Source: Enterococcus sp. BWR-S5
GTDB taxonomy: Bacteria; Bacillota; Bacilli; Lactobacillales; Enterococcaceae
NCBI RefSeq assembly: GCF_016745255.1
Contig: NZ_JADOEQ010000005.1
Location: 124,001-188,000 of the forward strand
DNA length: 64,000 nucleotides
Direction: 5' to 3'
Below are positions 1 to 9,467 of the stretch, piece after piece (within the stretch, counting starts at the first letter, position 1; each line of letters opens with the position of its first letter). The notes below the pieces were generated by a model. The model ran no database searches. It was not told the DNA's origin and saw nothing but the letters and a program-made list of their open reading frames with translations. The position numbers were made by a program, and so were the translations under genes.

Positions 1-165
1 GTCGGTTACTTTTTCAAGTCGATTGATACAACGAATCAAAGTACTTTTACCGGAACCCGATGGCCCAATGATAACGATTTTTTCACCGTGATCGGCAGTT
101 AATGAAATATCTTTTAATACGTGATGGTCACCAAAATATTTGTTTACATGTTCCAAAGAAATCAT
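1..165 (-). CDS. Amino-acid ABC transporter ATP-binding protein (N-terminal part, cut by window edge)
   Basis: The first 55 residues of an ATPase of the polar amino-acid (GlnQ-like) ABC family are visible; the rest lies outside the window. The Walker A motif GPSGSGKST is intact, followed by the IRCINRLE stretch usual in this family. It would power uptake of an amino acid through a membrane permease on the cytoplasmic face. The ATG start is preceded by AAAGGAG. Upstream on the same strand is a structured leader, which suggests regulation at the RNA level. The exact substrate cannot be told from this part. Confidence 0.85.
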   Translation of the reverse strand, partial: MISLEHVNKYFGDHHVLKDISLTADHGEKIVIIGPSGSGKSTLIRCINRLEKVTD

Positions 166-345
166 AGTCGTGCTCCTTTACTTAGTTGTGGCTAACTCCT
201 AGAACTGCATATCTGAGTTTGCTCCATTTTGGAGGTCTGTTATCCCCATTCCTAAGCCGAAAAATCGGCAAGAAATATAGACCTCATTTTTTATTCCGAT
301 ATACCCATTCCGGTTCTCATAAGAACAAAAGGGGAGACTCTCTTT
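166..345 (-). promoter_or_regulatory. Structured leader of the ABC ATPase gene, class not recognised
   Basis: Read on the minus strand, this spacer folds into nested stems. GAGGTCT (279-285) pairs with AGACCTC (232-238) and encloses a GCCGA/TCGGC hairpin (256-269). A separate GTTCT/AGAAC hairpin lies upstream near 316-329. The tract then runs into the Shine-Dalgarno of the ABC gene. It does not show the T-box, lysine or SAM-III signatures I know, so it is called only a structured leader. Confidence 0.4.
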
Positions 346-548
346 TAATATGAAGATAGTTGATGTGCAATGACATCTTTTAAGTATGAAGGTACTTTTG
401 GGATGGTAGGCATGTGATGATGATCTGCGCCTTCTAATCTTTCAATCAAGCTGTCAGATTCTCTTATGTCTGGTTTTGTATCATCATATGCTATAGTATG
501 TAGAGAATGTCTATCGGAAAAATGAAAAAAAGAATTGATAAAACCCAT
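345..548 (-). other. Doubtful small reading frame, 67 codons
   Basis: An open frame from an ATG without a clear Shine-Dalgarno. The product is histidine-rich (GADHHH) and resembles no family I can name; the second half has a faint look of an alpha/beta-hydrolase C-terminus. In-frame codons extend about 13 residues upstream to a stop. It may be a gene remnant or chance. The remaining bases up to murI hold no other feature I can support. Confidence 0.15.
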
Positions 549-864
549 TTTTGTTGGAAAAATGGAAGGAGTACGTGTCGAGAACCTTGCTAACTAGTTG
601 AAATTAGGGGAAATGGCACTGTTTTTCATATTGTAAAAACACTTATACTCGAAATTTAATCCTATTATCATAATTCTTTTCTTTTGTTAATGTTAGAAAT
701 TATAACATATGTTTGATTCGAATACCAGTTTTTTATAAAAATCATTCGTTGGACAACAATGAGTAATTACTAAATGGTTTATAAGAAAAGGAATAAGACT
801 TGAAAAAGTCTCTGAAAAAGTAGAGAATAAATGTATTGAAAAAAACAATAAAGGTTTGATAAAT

Positions 865-1686
865 GTGAACAATGGAGCAATTGGATTTATAGATTCAGGT
901 GTTGGCGGGCTGACAGTTGTTAAGGAAGCATTGAAGCAGCTGCCGAATGAACAATTGATATATCTAGGAGATACGGCAAGATGTCCGTATGGACCGAGAC
1001 CTGCTGAACAGGTCATTCAATTTACATGGGAAATGACTTCTTTTCTATTAAAGAAAAATATTAAAATGCTGGTGATTGCCTGTAATACGGCAACAGCTGT
1101 AGCACTGGATGAGATAAAAGAGAAATTAGATATTCCGGTAGTTGGCGTTATATTGCCGGGATCACGTGCTGCATTGAAGGCGACACGAACGAACCAGATT
1201 GGTGTCATTGGAACACTTGGAACAATCAAAAGTGGCTCTTATAAAGAAGCGTTGAAGAATAAAGTTCCTACTGTAGCAGTCCAGAGTTTGGCTTGTCCAA
1301 AGTTTGTTCCTATTGTAGAAAGTAGCGAGTATCGATCGTCTGTTGCTAAAAAAGTTATTTCAGAAACGCTGAGACCTTTGAAAAACAAGGTTGAATTAGA
1401 TACACTAATCTTAGGCTGCACCCATTATCCGTTACTAAGACCGTTGATTCAAAATGAAATGGGGAGCGGTGTAAAATTGATTGATTCAGGAGCAGAAACA
1501 GTTAGTGAAGTAAGTGTATTGTTAGACTACTTTAATCTGGCGGCACAGCCTCAAAAGATTAATCCTGCGAATGAATTTTATACCACCGGTTCAGCAAATA
1601 TGTTTAAAGCGATTGCCAATGATTGGCTTGAATTAGAAACAATTAATGTAGCACATGCAAAAATAGGAGGAAATACGAGTGATTAG
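865..1686 (+). CDS. murI: Glutamate racemase MurI
   Basis: Makes D-glutamate for peptidoglycan by racemising L-glutamate in the cytoplasm. Both catalytic cysteines are present, Cys73 in IACNTATA and Cys185 in LGCTHYP, as are the FIDSGVGG phosphate-binding start and the [11 protein letters not shown] block. The GTG at 865 was chosen because AAAGG lies 10 bases upstream. The in-frame TTG at 856 sits almost on the ribosome site and is unlikely. The resulting 273 residues fit the enterococcal enzyme. It overlaps the next gene by 8 bases, so the two are translationally coupled in one operon with the phosphodiesterase. Confidence 0.95.
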   Translation: MNNGAIGFIDSGVGGLTVVKEALKQLPNEQLIYLGDTARCPYGPRPAEQVIQFTWEMTSFLLKKNIKMLVIACNTATAVALDEIKEKLDIPVVGVILPGSRAALKATRTNQIGVIGTLGTIKSGSYKEALKNKVPTVAVQSLACPKFVPIVESSEYRSSVAKKVISETLRPLKNKVELDTLILGCTHYPLLRPLIQNEMGSGVKLIDSGAETVSEVSVLLDYFNLAAQPQKINPANEFYTTGSANMFKAIANDWLELETINVAHAKIGGNTSD

Positions 1687-3037
1687 ACATGATGGAAGAA
1701 GTCCAAAGCAATTACGAAAAGTGACAATAGAAACAAATGTGTTCAAGCATCCGGAAGGCTCAGTTGTTATCTCTTTTGGTGATACTAAGGTAATCTGTTC
1801 GGCAACTGTAGAGGAAAAAGTACCTCCTTTTCTAAGAGGACAAGGAACTGGTTGGGTTACTGCTGAATATAGTATGCTGCCAAGAGCAACGAATACGAGA
1901 AATATTCGTGAGAGTGCGAAAGGAAAACTTTCCGGAAGAACGATGGAAATTCAGCGTTTGATTGGTCGATCCCTTCGAGCTGTGACTGATTTAGAAAAGC
2001 TTGGGGAACGAAGTATCGTAGTTGATTGTGATGTCATTCAAGCGGATGGCGGTACAAGAACCGCAAGTATTACCGGAGCTTTTACAGCAATGAAGCTGGC
2101 GATTGAGAAATTGATGCTTTCCGGTGAGCTTGCTGAAGATCCTATAAAAGAACATCTTGCAGCAGTCAGTGTTGGTATATTGCCTGAAGGAGATTGTGTA
2201 TTAGATTTGGATTACCAAGAAGATTTTTCAGCGAAGGTTGACATGAATATTGTCATGACGGAATCCGGTGAATTTGTTGAAATCCAAGGAACTGGGGAAG
2301 AAGCGACATTTTCAGGTGACGAGTTGAACGCGATGCTCTTTTATGGAAAAAGCGGGATTAGTGAGTTGATCGCAGAGCAGAAAAATGCGTTGCTTGCGTC
2401 ATTTTCTGAGCGGCCTATTGAAGAAAATACTATTGTCATTGCTACTGGAAATGCTGGTAAAGCTGCTGAATTTAAAGAATTATTTGGAGCTAAAGGGTAT
2501 CAGGTAAAGACTTTATTGGACTACCCTGAGCTTCCTGAGGTGGAGGAGACAGGTAAGACCTTTGAAGAGAATGCGCGTTTGAAGGCAGAAACGATTGCAG
2601 CTATTCTGCAACAGCCGGTTCTTGCAGATGATTCAGGCTTAATCGTCGATGCTTTAGGTGGTATGCCGGGTATTTATTCTGCACGTTTCGCTGGAGAGCC
2701 GAAGAGTGATGCGTCGAACAATGCGAAGCTGCTGCATGAAATGACAGATGTGCCTAAAGAAAAACGTACAGCCCGCTTCCATTGTACCTTGGTTTTTGCA
2801 GCACCCCATAAGGACAGCCTTGTTGTTGAAGGGGAATGGGAAGGAATGATTGGGACGATTCCTCAGGGAGAAAATGGATTTGGTTATGATCCGTTGTTTT
2901 ATGTACCGGAGGAAGGGAAAACATCTGCTGAGCTTCCGCGAGAACTGAAGAATAAAATTAGTCATCGAGGAAAAGCTGTTGAAAAGCTGAAAAACGAATG
3001 GGAAAGCTGGTTGAACGGTCAGGAGGTAGCCAAATGA
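1679..3037 (+). CDS. Bifunctional RNase PH / XTP-dITP pyrophosphatase fusion
   Basis: Two enzymes in one 452-residue chain. Residues 1 to about 245 are RNase PH, a phosphorolytic 3' exonuclease that trims tRNA ends; the [19 protein letters not shown] block and [16 protein letters not shown] are typical. From about 252 onward is the RdgB/Ham1 pyrophosphatase that removes inosine and xanthosine triphosphates, with [16 protein letters not shown] and GFGYDPLF motifs. Fusions of this kind are known in enterococci and relatives. It starts at GTG inside the end of murI and ends in an ATGA overlap with the next gene. Confidence 0.93.
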   Translation: MIRHDGRSPKQLRKVTIETNVFKHPEGSVVISFGDTKVICSATVEEKVPPFLRGQGTGWVTAEYSMLPRATNTRNIRESAKGKLSGRTMEIQRLIGRSLRAVTDLEKLGERSIVVDCDVIQADGGTRTASITGAFTAMKLAIEKLMLSGELAEDPIKEHLAAVSVGILPEGDCVLDLDYQEDFSAKVDMNIVMTESGEFVEIQGTGEEATFSGDELNAMLFYGKSGISELIAEQKNALLASFSERPIEENTIVIATGNAGKAAEFKELFGAKGYQVKTLLDYPELPEVEETGKTFEENARLKAETIAAILQQPVLADDSGLIVDALGGMPGIYSARFAGEPKSDASNNAKLLHEMTDVPKEKRTARFHCTLVFAAPHKDSLVVEGEWEGMIGTIPQGENGFGYDPLFYVPEEGKTSAELPRELKNKISHRGKAVEKLKNEWESWLNGQEVAK

Positions 3038-3549
3038 AGTATTTAGTTGTCAGTGACAATCACGGAGATCGGGATATCTTGGTACAGCTGGTTGAGAAGT
3101 ATAAAGGAAATGTTGATGCTCTCTTCCATTGTGGCGATTCTGAGCTGGAAGCAACTGATCCTTTATGGGATTCGTTCACTGCTGTAGTGAAGGGGAACTG
3201 TGACTATGGTCCGGGTTATCCTGAAATCGCATTAAAGAATACGGGTGAAGATACAGTGTTTATGACACATGGGCATTTATCCAATGTGCGTTTTGGTTTG
3301 ACCCAATTAGGTCTTCAGGCGGAAGAAGCCGGGGCAACAATTGCACTCTTTGGCCATACTCACGAAATCGGTTGTGAGATGCATCAAGGCTGCTTGTTTT
3401 TGAATCCTGGCAGCATTCGTCAGCCTCGCGGACCTATTCAAATACAGTCCTATGCAATAATTGAAAGTACAAAAGAAGCATTTGATGTTCAATACTATGA
3501 TCGAACATTTAAACCGGTGAGCAATCTTCATTTCAAATTTTCAAAATAA
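3034..3549 (+). CDS. YfcE-type metallophosphoesterase
   Basis: A 171-residue calcineurin-like phosphodiesterase of the YfcE/MJ0936 family. Metal-binding motifs are visible in order: SDNHGD, HCGDSE, KGNCD, THGH and FGHTHE. It probably hydrolyses phosphodiester substrates in the cytoplasm; the natural substrate of the family is not settled. AGGAGG sits 8 bases before the ATG, which overlaps the stop of the fusion gene. It is the last gene of the murI operon, closed by a strong terminator. Confidence 0.85.
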   Translation: MKYLVVSDNHGDRDILVQLVEKYKGNVDALFHCGDSELEATDPLWDSFTAVVKGNCDYGPGYPEIALKNTGEDTVFMTHGHLSNVRFGLTQLGLQAEEAGATIALFGHTHEIGCEMHQGCLFLNPGSIRQPRGPIQIQSYAIIESTKEAFDVQYYDRTFKPVSNLHFKFSK

Positions 3550-3559
3550 GGTATTTGTT

Positions 3560-3611
3560 CCTCGAACAGCTGATTCCTTTTACATTGGGAAGCCTGTTCG
3601 AGGTATTTTTT
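3560..3611 (+). terminator. Rho-independent terminator of the murI operon
   Basis: A perfect 10-bp stem, CCTCGAACAG (3560-3569) with CTGTTCGAGG (3594-3603), is followed by a T-rich run. Confidence 0.85.
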
Positions 3612-3712
3612 AGAAGATAAGAAAGCGGAACCATATCAAAGGCTTTCTAGCAAAAAAAGGATACGAACTTAAATGTAAAATTTTTTAAACTATTGTGAAA
3701 AAACTGCGAATT

Positions 3713-3743
3713 TTGAGACATTCGACCATCTTTTCTGTACAAT
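3713..3743 (+). promoter_or_regulatory. Possible promoter of the CBS-domain gene
   Basis: TTGAGA and TACAAT are separated by 19 bases, a long spacing, just upstream of the CBS gene. Confidence 0.35.
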
Positions 3744-3780
3744 AAAGACTGTAGTGAAAAAACGAAATGGAGGCACTCCA

Positions 3781-4275
3781 ATGATTGGAAATGCTGTTAA
3801 AGAATTACTATTAGAAAAACAAGATACCTTTATGATACCAGCCGAAAATGTAGCGAATGTTATGTGTTTAAATCCGTTAAATCATGCGTTGCTGGTTCTA
3901 TCACAAGTAAGATATTCGAAAATTCCTGTTTTAGATAAGGGAGATAGATTTGTCGGCTTGATTAGTCTGGCTGATGTTGTAGATAAGATGTTTGACCTGA
4001 CAGAAATTGATTTAGAAAAGCTGCAAGAGTTTACTGTAGCAGATGTAATGGAAGTCGGCGTGACAGTTGTCGGTGAAGATTGGGATTTAGAAGATGTGCT
4101 GCATTTACTCGTAGATTCACCATTCTTACCTGTTGTAGATAACAATCAATGCTTCAAAGGGATTATCACTAGAAAAGAATTGCTGAAAGCCATCAATCAC
4201 ATGGCTCACGAATTAGAAAAACACAACATTGTTCTACCAAAAATTGATGAAGAACAAGAAAATCAAGCGATTTAA
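3781..4275 (+). CDS. cbpB: c-di-AMP-binding CBS-domain protein, CbpB/DarB-like
   Basis: A 164-residue protein made of two CBS domains (about 15-70 and 85-150). The opening FMIPAENVANVMCLNPLNHA and following LLVLSQVRYSKIPVLD closely follow DarB of Bacillus and CbpB of Listeria. Those proteins bind cyclic di-AMP and, when unbound, stimulate the (p)ppGpp synthetase Rel. By family it would link potassium or c-di-AMP status to the stringent response. GGAGG stands 8 bases before the chosen ATG; an in-frame GTG 27 bases upstream lacks a ribosome site. The ligand is inferred. Confidence 0.75.
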   Translation: MIGNAVKELLLEKQDTFMIPAENVANVMCLNPLNHALLVLSQVRYSKIPVLDKGDRFVGLISLADVVDKMFDLTEIDLEKLQEFTVADVMEVGVTVVGEDWDLEDVLHLLVDSPFLPVVDNNQCFKGIITRKELLKAINHMAHELEKHNIVLPKIDEEQENQAI

Positions 4276-4298
4276 AACACCTATATTCACATTTTACA

Positions 4299-4592
4299 AA
4301 ATTTTTGATATGCTATATGAATCGCACGAAACAATACCTTGCGCGATGAGCGCATGTTGCAATCAGAGCTAATAAGCAACAAGAATAATCGTTTCGTCGA
4401 TTCATATAAATGAATTGCACGGAACAACACCTTGCGCGAAAAGTTGCCAGTTCCACTAAAGAAGCTTACCTAGTGGAATGGTATGCGTACGAAGATAAGA
4501 CTGAATGTTTGGCAAAACATTCAACCTTTTATTTGAGTTAGCCAATGTTGCAATAAGAGCTAAAGGCAACAAAATAATTGTTTCGTCGAAGT
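4299..4592 (+). repeat. Tandem multi-stem RNA-like element before dapH
   Basis: Two related units stand in tandem. Unit A (4314-4408) closes with TATATGAATCG/CGATTCATATA and ACGAAAC/GTTTCGT. It holds a TGCGC-GATGA-GCGCA hairpin (4340-4354) and a TGTTGC/GCAACA hairpin (4355-4381), giving a three-way junction. Unit B (about 4407-4592) repeats the arms, the CCTTGCGCGA segment and the TGTTGC/GCAACA hairpin. It carries about 110 extra bases with further stems, including TTCCACTA/TAGTGGAA. Unit B ends in TTTTTTT, so it can end transcription. No known riboswitch class was recognised. Confidence 0.6.
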
Positions 4593-4625
4593 GTTTTTTT
4601 GTAGAATCTGAAGGGGGTTAATGTG

Positions 4626-5327
4626 ATGGATGCGTATGAAATTATTAGTTATATCGGGAATGCTAAAAAGAAAACACCAGTGAAAGTTACCTTAAAGGGT
4701 CAACTAAAAGGAATGGAGTATCCAGAGTCCATTAAGGCCTTTACAAACTGTAAAACCGGTACTTTGTTCGGTGAATGGGAAGATATCAAAGCTTTTTTAG
4801 AAGAAAATAAAGCTGTTATTGCTGATTATGTTGTAGAAAATGATAGTCGCAATTCTGCTATTCCATTGCTCGATACAAAGGAGATTAATGCGCGTATCGA
4901 ACCAGGTGCGATTATTCGTGATCAGGTTGAAATAGGAGACAATGCAGTTATTATGATGGGCGCTGTTATCAATATCGGTGCAGTCATTGGAGAAGGGTCA
5001 ATGATTGATATGGGGGCTATCCTAGGTGGAAGAGCTACTGTTGGGAAAAACTGTCATATCGGAGCAGGAACAGTATTGGCAGGTGTTATCGAACCGCCTA
5101 GCGCAGAACCTGTGGTCATTGAAGACAATGTCTTAATTGGTGCCAACGCAGTTGTATTGGAAGGAATTCGTGTGGGTAAAGGTGCTGTAGTAGCCGCCGG
5201 AGCGATTGTTGTGAATGATGTTGCACCGAATACAGTAGTTGCCGGAGTACCGGCAAGAAAAATCAAAGATATTGATGAAAAAACTAAAGGCAAAACAAAC
5301 ATGATGGACGAGCTGCGCAAGCTTTAA
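4626..5327 (+). CDS. dapH: Tetrahydrodipicolinate N-acetyltransferase DapH
   Basis: Acetylates tetrahydrodipicolinate in the acetylated branch of diaminopimelate and lysine synthesis. The 233-residue chain has an N-terminal domain and, from about residue 90, a left-handed beta-helix of hexapeptide repeats ([20 protein letters not shown] and following). ATG at 4626 has AAGGGGG 8 bases upstream; the GTG three bases earlier is less well placed. The deacetylase for the later step follows on the same strand. The structured tandem element upstream may control it. Confidence 0.93.
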   Translation: MDAYEIISYIGNAKKKTPVKVTLKGQLKGMEYPESIKAFTNCKTGTLFGEWEDIKAFLEENKAVIADYVVENDSRNSAIPLLDTKEINARIEPGAIIRDQVEIGDNAVIMMGAVINIGAVIGEGSMIDMGAILGGRATVGKNCHIGAGTVLAGVIEPPSAEPVVIEDNVLIGANAVVLEGIRVGKGAVVAAGAIVVNDVAPNTVVAGVPARKIKDIDEKTKGKTNMMDELRKL

Positions 5328-5342
5328 TCAATTAGAAACTGA

Positions 5343-5466
5343 GATGAGGAAGACAACCTGTATATCCCGATTAGCGGATTGACGTTCAATACAGTATTGT
5401 CTAGTTGGAATGAGCAGGTGAGCAGGGATAGCTTTCTGTTCATCGGCTTCCTCTTCTTGGTTTTTT
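5343..5466 (+). terminator. Large stem-loop with T-run between dapH and the deacetylase
   Basis: GATGAGGAAGAC (5343-5354) can pair over about 90 bases with GGCTTCCTCTTC (5445-5456), 10 of 12 positions matching, followed shortly by TTTTTT. It may be a terminator or attenuator that lowers expression of the downstream gene. The loop is unusually long, so this is tentative. Confidence 0.35.
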
Positions 5467-5514
5467 CGTATATGCTATATTGAAACGTGGAAATGGAATG
5501 GGAGAATAGACGCA

Positions 5515-6642
5515 ATGATACAAGAAAGATTAAGTGAAATAAGAAGAGCGCTTCATCAAATTCCTGAAATTGGATTAGAAGAAGTTAAAACACAAAGCTA
5601 TCTACTTGATGAAATCGAGCGAATTAAAAAAGACTATATTGAGGTAAGCTGTTGGCAAACCGGCACACTGGTATTTGTTCACGGGAGTGCACCAGAAAAG
5701 ACGATTGGTTGGCGTGCAGATATTGATGGACTGCCAATTACTGAAGAGGTTGAGTCTGGATTTAAATCCGTTCATGAAGGAAAGATGCATGCTTGTGGTC
5801 ATGATTTTCATATGACAATTGGATTAGGCTTACTGGAAAAGCTTTCTGAGGAGCAGCCTAAAAACAATTATCTTTTTCTGTTTCAACCTGCTGAGGAAAA
5901 CGAGGCTGGCGGAATGCTGATGTATGAGCATGGCGCATTTGGTGATTGGCTGCCAGATGAGTTTTATGCGCTGCATGTCAATCCAGAGCTTCCAGTCGGC
6001 AAAATTACCACTAGACCTGGCACGCTGTTTGCAGCAACCTGTGAGGTTCGTGTCTATTTTAAAGGAAAGAGCGGTCATGCAGCTTTTCCTAATGAATCGA
6101 ATGATATGATTATTGCTGCTGTCAACTTCGTTCAGCAGGCTCAGACGATTATCAGTAGGAATGTTAATCCGGTTGAAGGAGGAGTTGTTACCTTTGGAAC
6201 CTTCAATGGAGGAACAACGAATAATGTAATTGCGGGAGAAGCGAGTGTTACAGGGACGATTCGAACGTTGACCGAGGAAACAAATCAACTGACTCAAAGA
6301 AGAATCAGAGAGCTGGCTAAAGGAATCAGCTATTCATTTAATTGTGAGGTAGAAGTGGTTTTGGATCAAAAGGGTTACGTACCGGTCATCAATGACAAGG
6401 AGACGACGGAGCGCTTCATTCAATTCATGGAGGATAATCCTGAAGTAGCGTTTGAAAAAGCCCCAGTTGCGATGACTGGTGAGGATTTTGGTTATTTACT
6501 TTCCAAGGTTCCCGGAACTATGTTTTGGCTAGGTGTAAACAGTCCTTATGGCTTGCACTCTGAGAAATTTGAGCCTGATGAAGCAGCACTGCCATTTGCA
6601 GTAAAACAGGTCGGTGCTTTTTTAAAAATGTTGGATAAATAA
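5515..6642 (+). CDS. N-acetyldiaminopimelate deacetylase
   Basis: A 375-residue M20-family amidohydrolase that removes the acetyl group from N-acetyl-LL-diaminopimelate, completing the route begun by DapH. Metal-site motifs are present: ACGHDFHM, the QPAEEN segment with the catalytic glutamate, and MTGEDFGY near the C-terminus. The [20 protein letters not shown] region opens the dimerisation domain. The start has only a modest GGGAG ribosome site. Position next to dapH supports this role over other M20 amidohydrolases such as hippurate hydrolase. Confidence 0.9.
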   Translation: MIQERLSEIRRALHQIPEIGLEEVKTQSYLLDEIERIKKDYIEVSCWQTGTLVFVHGSAPEKTIGWRADIDGLPITEEVESGFKSVHEGKMHACGHDFHMTIGLGLLEKLSEEQPKNNYLFLFQPAEENEAGGMLMYEHGAFGDWLPDEFYALHVNPELPVGKITTRPGTLFAATCEVRVYFKGKSGHAAFPNESNDMIIAAVNFVQQAQTIISRNVNPVEGGVVTFGTFNGGTTNNVIAGEASVTGTIRTLTEETNQLTQRRIRELAKGISYSFNCEVEVVLDQKGYVPVINDKETTERFIQFMEDNPEVAFEKAPVAMTGEDFGYLLSKVPGTMFWLGVNSPYGLHSEKFEPDEAALPFAVKQVGAFLKMLDK

Positions 6643-6646
6643 TGCA

Positions 6647-6696
6647 AAACAGTGCCCTCGCAAATACATGTTGTGAGGGCACTGTTTCATTTTTTA
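6647..6696. terminator. Bidirectional terminator
   Basis: AAACAGTGCCCTC (6647-6659) pairs perfectly with GAGGGCACTGTTT (6675-6687); T-rich sequence follows on both strands. It separates the deacetylase from the converging S1-like gene. Confidence 0.9.
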
Positions 6697-7179
6697 CTTT
6701 TTAAGAACTGTTTCTTCATCGAGTAGTAGCCACAAGTTCTGCTCATCATAAGCTAATATTTTTCCATGAACTGTTTGACCAGCATAGATTTCACCAGCAG
6801 AAATGCAACTATCTTCTAAACGTTGATAGCTTGCCAATGCAATATAATCATTGATTGATACAAGAACTCCTTGTGGATAAATCATTTTGACTGTACCAAT
6901 AACTGAAGCGCCAATTGGGTATTCACTCTTTCCTCGTTGAAACCTATCCATATAGTGTGAAAGTTGGCTCTGCCAAACCGCTTCAAAATCTTCAGCAGAG
7001 ATAAATGAAACGAGTTCATCGATTTCGACCGTTTGATCAGCCAAATTATCATGAATGCAGGAAATTTCCCAAATATCATCAGGAAAGGTTTGATGCGTAA
7101 TTTGTCGGTAGGCAGTACCTTGGGCATCAATTTCAATCCAGTAGTTGATTGCATCAAATTCAAAATAAATGTATATCAT
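6694..7179 (-). CDS. Uncharacterised protein with S1-like OB-fold region
   Basis: A 161-residue protein I cannot name. The N-terminal half is acidic and beta-rich (MIYIYFEFDAINYW). From about residue 88 the pattern IGASVIGTVKMIYPQGVLV resembles an S1-type OB fold, so nucleic-acid binding is possible. There is no signal peptide or membrane segment. GGGAG precedes the ATG. It lies 32 bases downstream of the MscS gene on the same strand and probably shares its transcript. Confidence 0.6.
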   Translation of the reverse strand: MIYIYFEFDAINYWIEIDAQGTAYRQITHQTFPDDIWEISCIHDNLADQTVEIDELVSFISAEDFEAVWQSQLSHYMDRFQRGKSEYPIGASVIGTVKMIYPQGVLVSINDYIALASYQRLEDSCISAGEIYAGQTVHGKILAYDEQNLWLLLDEETVLKK

Positions 7180-7211
7180 ATTTTCTCCCTTGGTCTACAA
7201 AAATAAATTAT

Positions 7212-8144
7212 TTACAATTTTGTTATTGGTGTGTTCGGAATCGTAAAGTCTTCAGCAGATAGAGCTGTAACAGACTGAGCGAGAAAATCCTCTTTGATGA
7301 CTGCCTGCTTTCCGTTTAATACATACATCGTCGTTCGAACAGCAAAGTTTCCATTGCCCAAATCAACCATTCCGAATAGTGTTGGACCGCTTTGGATATC
7401 TTCCTTATGCTTATCAGCTAAGCGTTGGTTTACTTCGGAAAGAATCTCCTGTATCTTCTCTATGCCTTCCTCAGGCACGATGCGAATATCAACAATCACT
7501 TGAATATTAGAACGTGAAAGGTTGCTGATGGTCGTGATATTTCTATTTGGGATGAAATGAACCGTTCCATCTAAAGATTTCAGCTGAGTGGTTCTTAGCC
7601 CGATGGATGTCACTGTTCCTTCGATATTTAATGCCAGCAAACGAATGTAATCTCCAACATCCATCTGCTGTTCAAGAATAATGAAGAAACCAGTGATGAT
7701 ATCATTCATAAATCCTTGCGCCCCTAACCCAATAGCGACTCCGGCAATCCCGGCTCCTGCAAGAAGCGAACCAATAGGCACACCTATGACGCTCAATAAG
7801 GAATAGAGGAAGAAAAAGAATAGTGTGTATTGAAAGGCATTTCGAGTCAGTAGGTGGAGCGTGCTGACACGGCTGTCACTGATTGATTGGCGTTTACTAA
7901 TTTGACTCTTATATAGATGATTAATTAGGCTTTTACCAATTTTATTAATCAAAGCAAAAAGTAAAAATAAGAATAAAAGATAGATTGCTTTTTCAATAAT
8001 CAGTGTAGTAATTTGATCCCAGTTAATTGATTCCCAGTATCGCTGAAAGGCGTTAACCTTTTTCACCGTTTCCTGGGTTAGGTCGCCGACAGAAGAATCA
8101 ATCGTCGACTCAATTGTTGATGTAGACTGTTGTAACAAAAACAT
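7212..8144 (-). CDS. Small-conductance mechanosensitive channel, MscS family
   Basis: A 310-residue MscS-type channel that opens on membrane tension to release solutes in hypo-osmotic shock. After a soluble start there are membrane segments at about 50-67 and 100-120. The pore helix rich in Gly and Ala follows (LLAGAGIAGVAIGLGAQGF), then the cytoplasmic beta domain with GDYIRL, GLRTTQLKSLDG and HFIPN. Length and order match the short YkuT-like group. AAAGGGTG precedes the ATG. Confidence 0.88.
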   Translation of the reverse strand: MFLLQQSTSTIESTIDSSVGDLTQETVKKVNAFQRYWESINWDQITTLIIEKAIYLLFLFLLFALINKIGKSLINHLYKSQISKRQSISDSRVSTLHLLTRNAFQYTLFFFFLYSLLSVIGVPIGSLLAGAGIAGVAIGLGAQGFMNDIITGFFIILEQQMDVGDYIRLLALNIEGTVTSIGLRTTQLKSLDGTVHFIPNRNITTISNLSRSNIQVIVDIRIVPEEGIEKIQEILSEVNQRLADKHKEDIQSGPTLFGMVDLGNGNFAVRTTMYVLNGKQAVIKEDFLAQSVTALSAEDFTIPNTPITKL

Positions 8145-8261
8145 ACATAATCACCCTTTTAGAACATTTCCTTTATTTTACCTAAAAAGAACGATTCTAG
8201 CCAGTTTTCTCTATGTGCAACGAAAAACTTTCAAAAAATTCTAACAACTCAAGAAATAGTG

Positions 8262-8270
8262 TGGTACAAT
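8262..8270 (+). promoter_or_regulatory. Extended -10 promoter of ilvE
   Basis: TGGTACAAT is an extended -10 element; the -35 region is poor. It lies 28 bases before the ilvE start. Confidence 0.5.
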
Positions 8271-8298
8271 AATCAGAAAAATGAAGGGGGAATATAAG

Positions 8299-9306
8299 AT
8301 GATCGATTGGGATAACTTAGGATTCAACTATATAAAAACACCATATCGCTATTTATCAATTTGGAAAGATGGCGAATGGGATGATGGGGTATTGACTGAA
8401 GATAATACCCTGCATATAAATGAAGGCTCCGCTGCACTACATTATGGACAGCAAAGCTTTGAAGGGCTTAAGGCCTATCGTTGCAAGGATGGCTCAATCA
8501 ATCTCTTTCGGGTAGAAGAGAATGCAAGACGGATGAATCGCAGTGCAGAGCGGCTGCTGATGGCAAAGGTGCCGGAAGAAAAGTTTATCCATGCGGTAAA
8601 AGAAGTTGTAAAAGCGAATGAGGAATACGTTCCGCCTTATGGTACTGGAGCAACTTTATACATTCGTCCTTTGCTAATCGGGATTGGTGAAGGAATCGGT
8701 GTGAGTCCTGCGCCGGAATACTTGTTTACTGTTTTCTGTATGCCTGTTGGGGCTTATTTTAAAGGCGGACTGACACCGACAAACTTTATTGTGTCTGACT
8801 TTGACCGAGCAGCGCCACAGGGAACAGGTGCGGTTAAGGTTGGAGGAAACTATGCAGCCAGCTTGTATCCGGGACAGGAAGCACATGAGAGAAAGTTCTC
8901 TGATTGTATTTATCTTGATCCTGAAACACATACGAAAATTGAAGAAGTTGGCTCAGCGAATTTCTTTGGTATCACCAAGGATAATCGGTTTGTGACACCG
9001 TTGTCTCCATCCATTTTACCGAGTATTACAAAATACTCGCTGTTACATTTAGCAGAGCACCGTTTAGGGATGGAAGTACTGGAAGGCGACGTCTATTTGG
9101 ACCAGTTAGATCAGTATACAGAGGCTGGAGCTTGTGGCACGGCAGCTGTGATTTCGCCAATTGGCGGTATTCAGACCTTTGATTCTTTCCATGTGTTTTA
9201 TAGTGAGACTGAAGTAGGTCCTGTCACGCAAAAGCTTTATGATGAGTTAACAGGGATTCAATTCGGGGATGTAGAAGCACCAGAAGGTTGGATTCAAAAA
9301 GTTTAA
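8299..9306 (+). CDS. ilvE: Branched-chain amino-acid aminotransferase
   Basis: A 335-residue fold-type IV PLP enzyme that exchanges amino groups between Leu, Ile or Val and 2-oxoglutarate. The PLP lysine is Lys180 in AVKVGGNYAAS. HYGQQSFEGLKAYR near the start and EVGSANFFG later are family hallmarks. AAGGGGG lies before the ATG at 8299; the ATG 18 bases upstream lies before this ribosome site. No branched-chain biosynthesis genes are nearby, so a catabolic or salvage role is as likely as synthesis. It is a single-gene unit with its own promoter and terminator. Confidence 0.93.
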   Translation: MIDWDNLGFNYIKTPYRYLSIWKDGEWDDGVLTEDNTLHINEGSAALHYGQQSFEGLKAYRCKDGSINLFRVEENARRMNRSAERLLMAKVPEEKFIHAVKEVVKANEEYVPPYGTGATLYIRPLLIGIGEGIGVSPAPEYLFTVFCMPVGAYFKGGLTPTNFIVSDFDRAAPQGTGAVKVGGNYAASLYPGQEAHERKFSDCIYLDPETHTKIEEVGSANFFGITKDNRFVTPLSPSILPSITKYSLLHLAEHRLGMEVLEGDVYLDQLDQYTEAGACGTAAVISPIGGIQTFDSFHVFYSETEVGPVTQKLYDELTGIQFGDVEAPEGWIQKV

Positions 9307-9319
9307 TATAAGCTGTAAA

Positions 9320-9365
9320 AGACTGTGGTATCGTCAAAAATGAACGATGCTGCAGTTTTTTTTAT
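9320..9365 (+). terminator. Terminator of ilvE
   Basis: CTGTGGTATCGTC can pair imperfectly with GAACGATGCTGCAG, followed by eight or more T. Confidence 0.75.
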
Positions 9366-9467
9366 AGTTAAAATAGAAAAATGAAGAAGACATATTTTTT
9401 TATAGAATAGTTTTTTTGACGTATAATGGAAGAAGTAATGATTTTCCGGAAAGGGTGGAAGTATACT

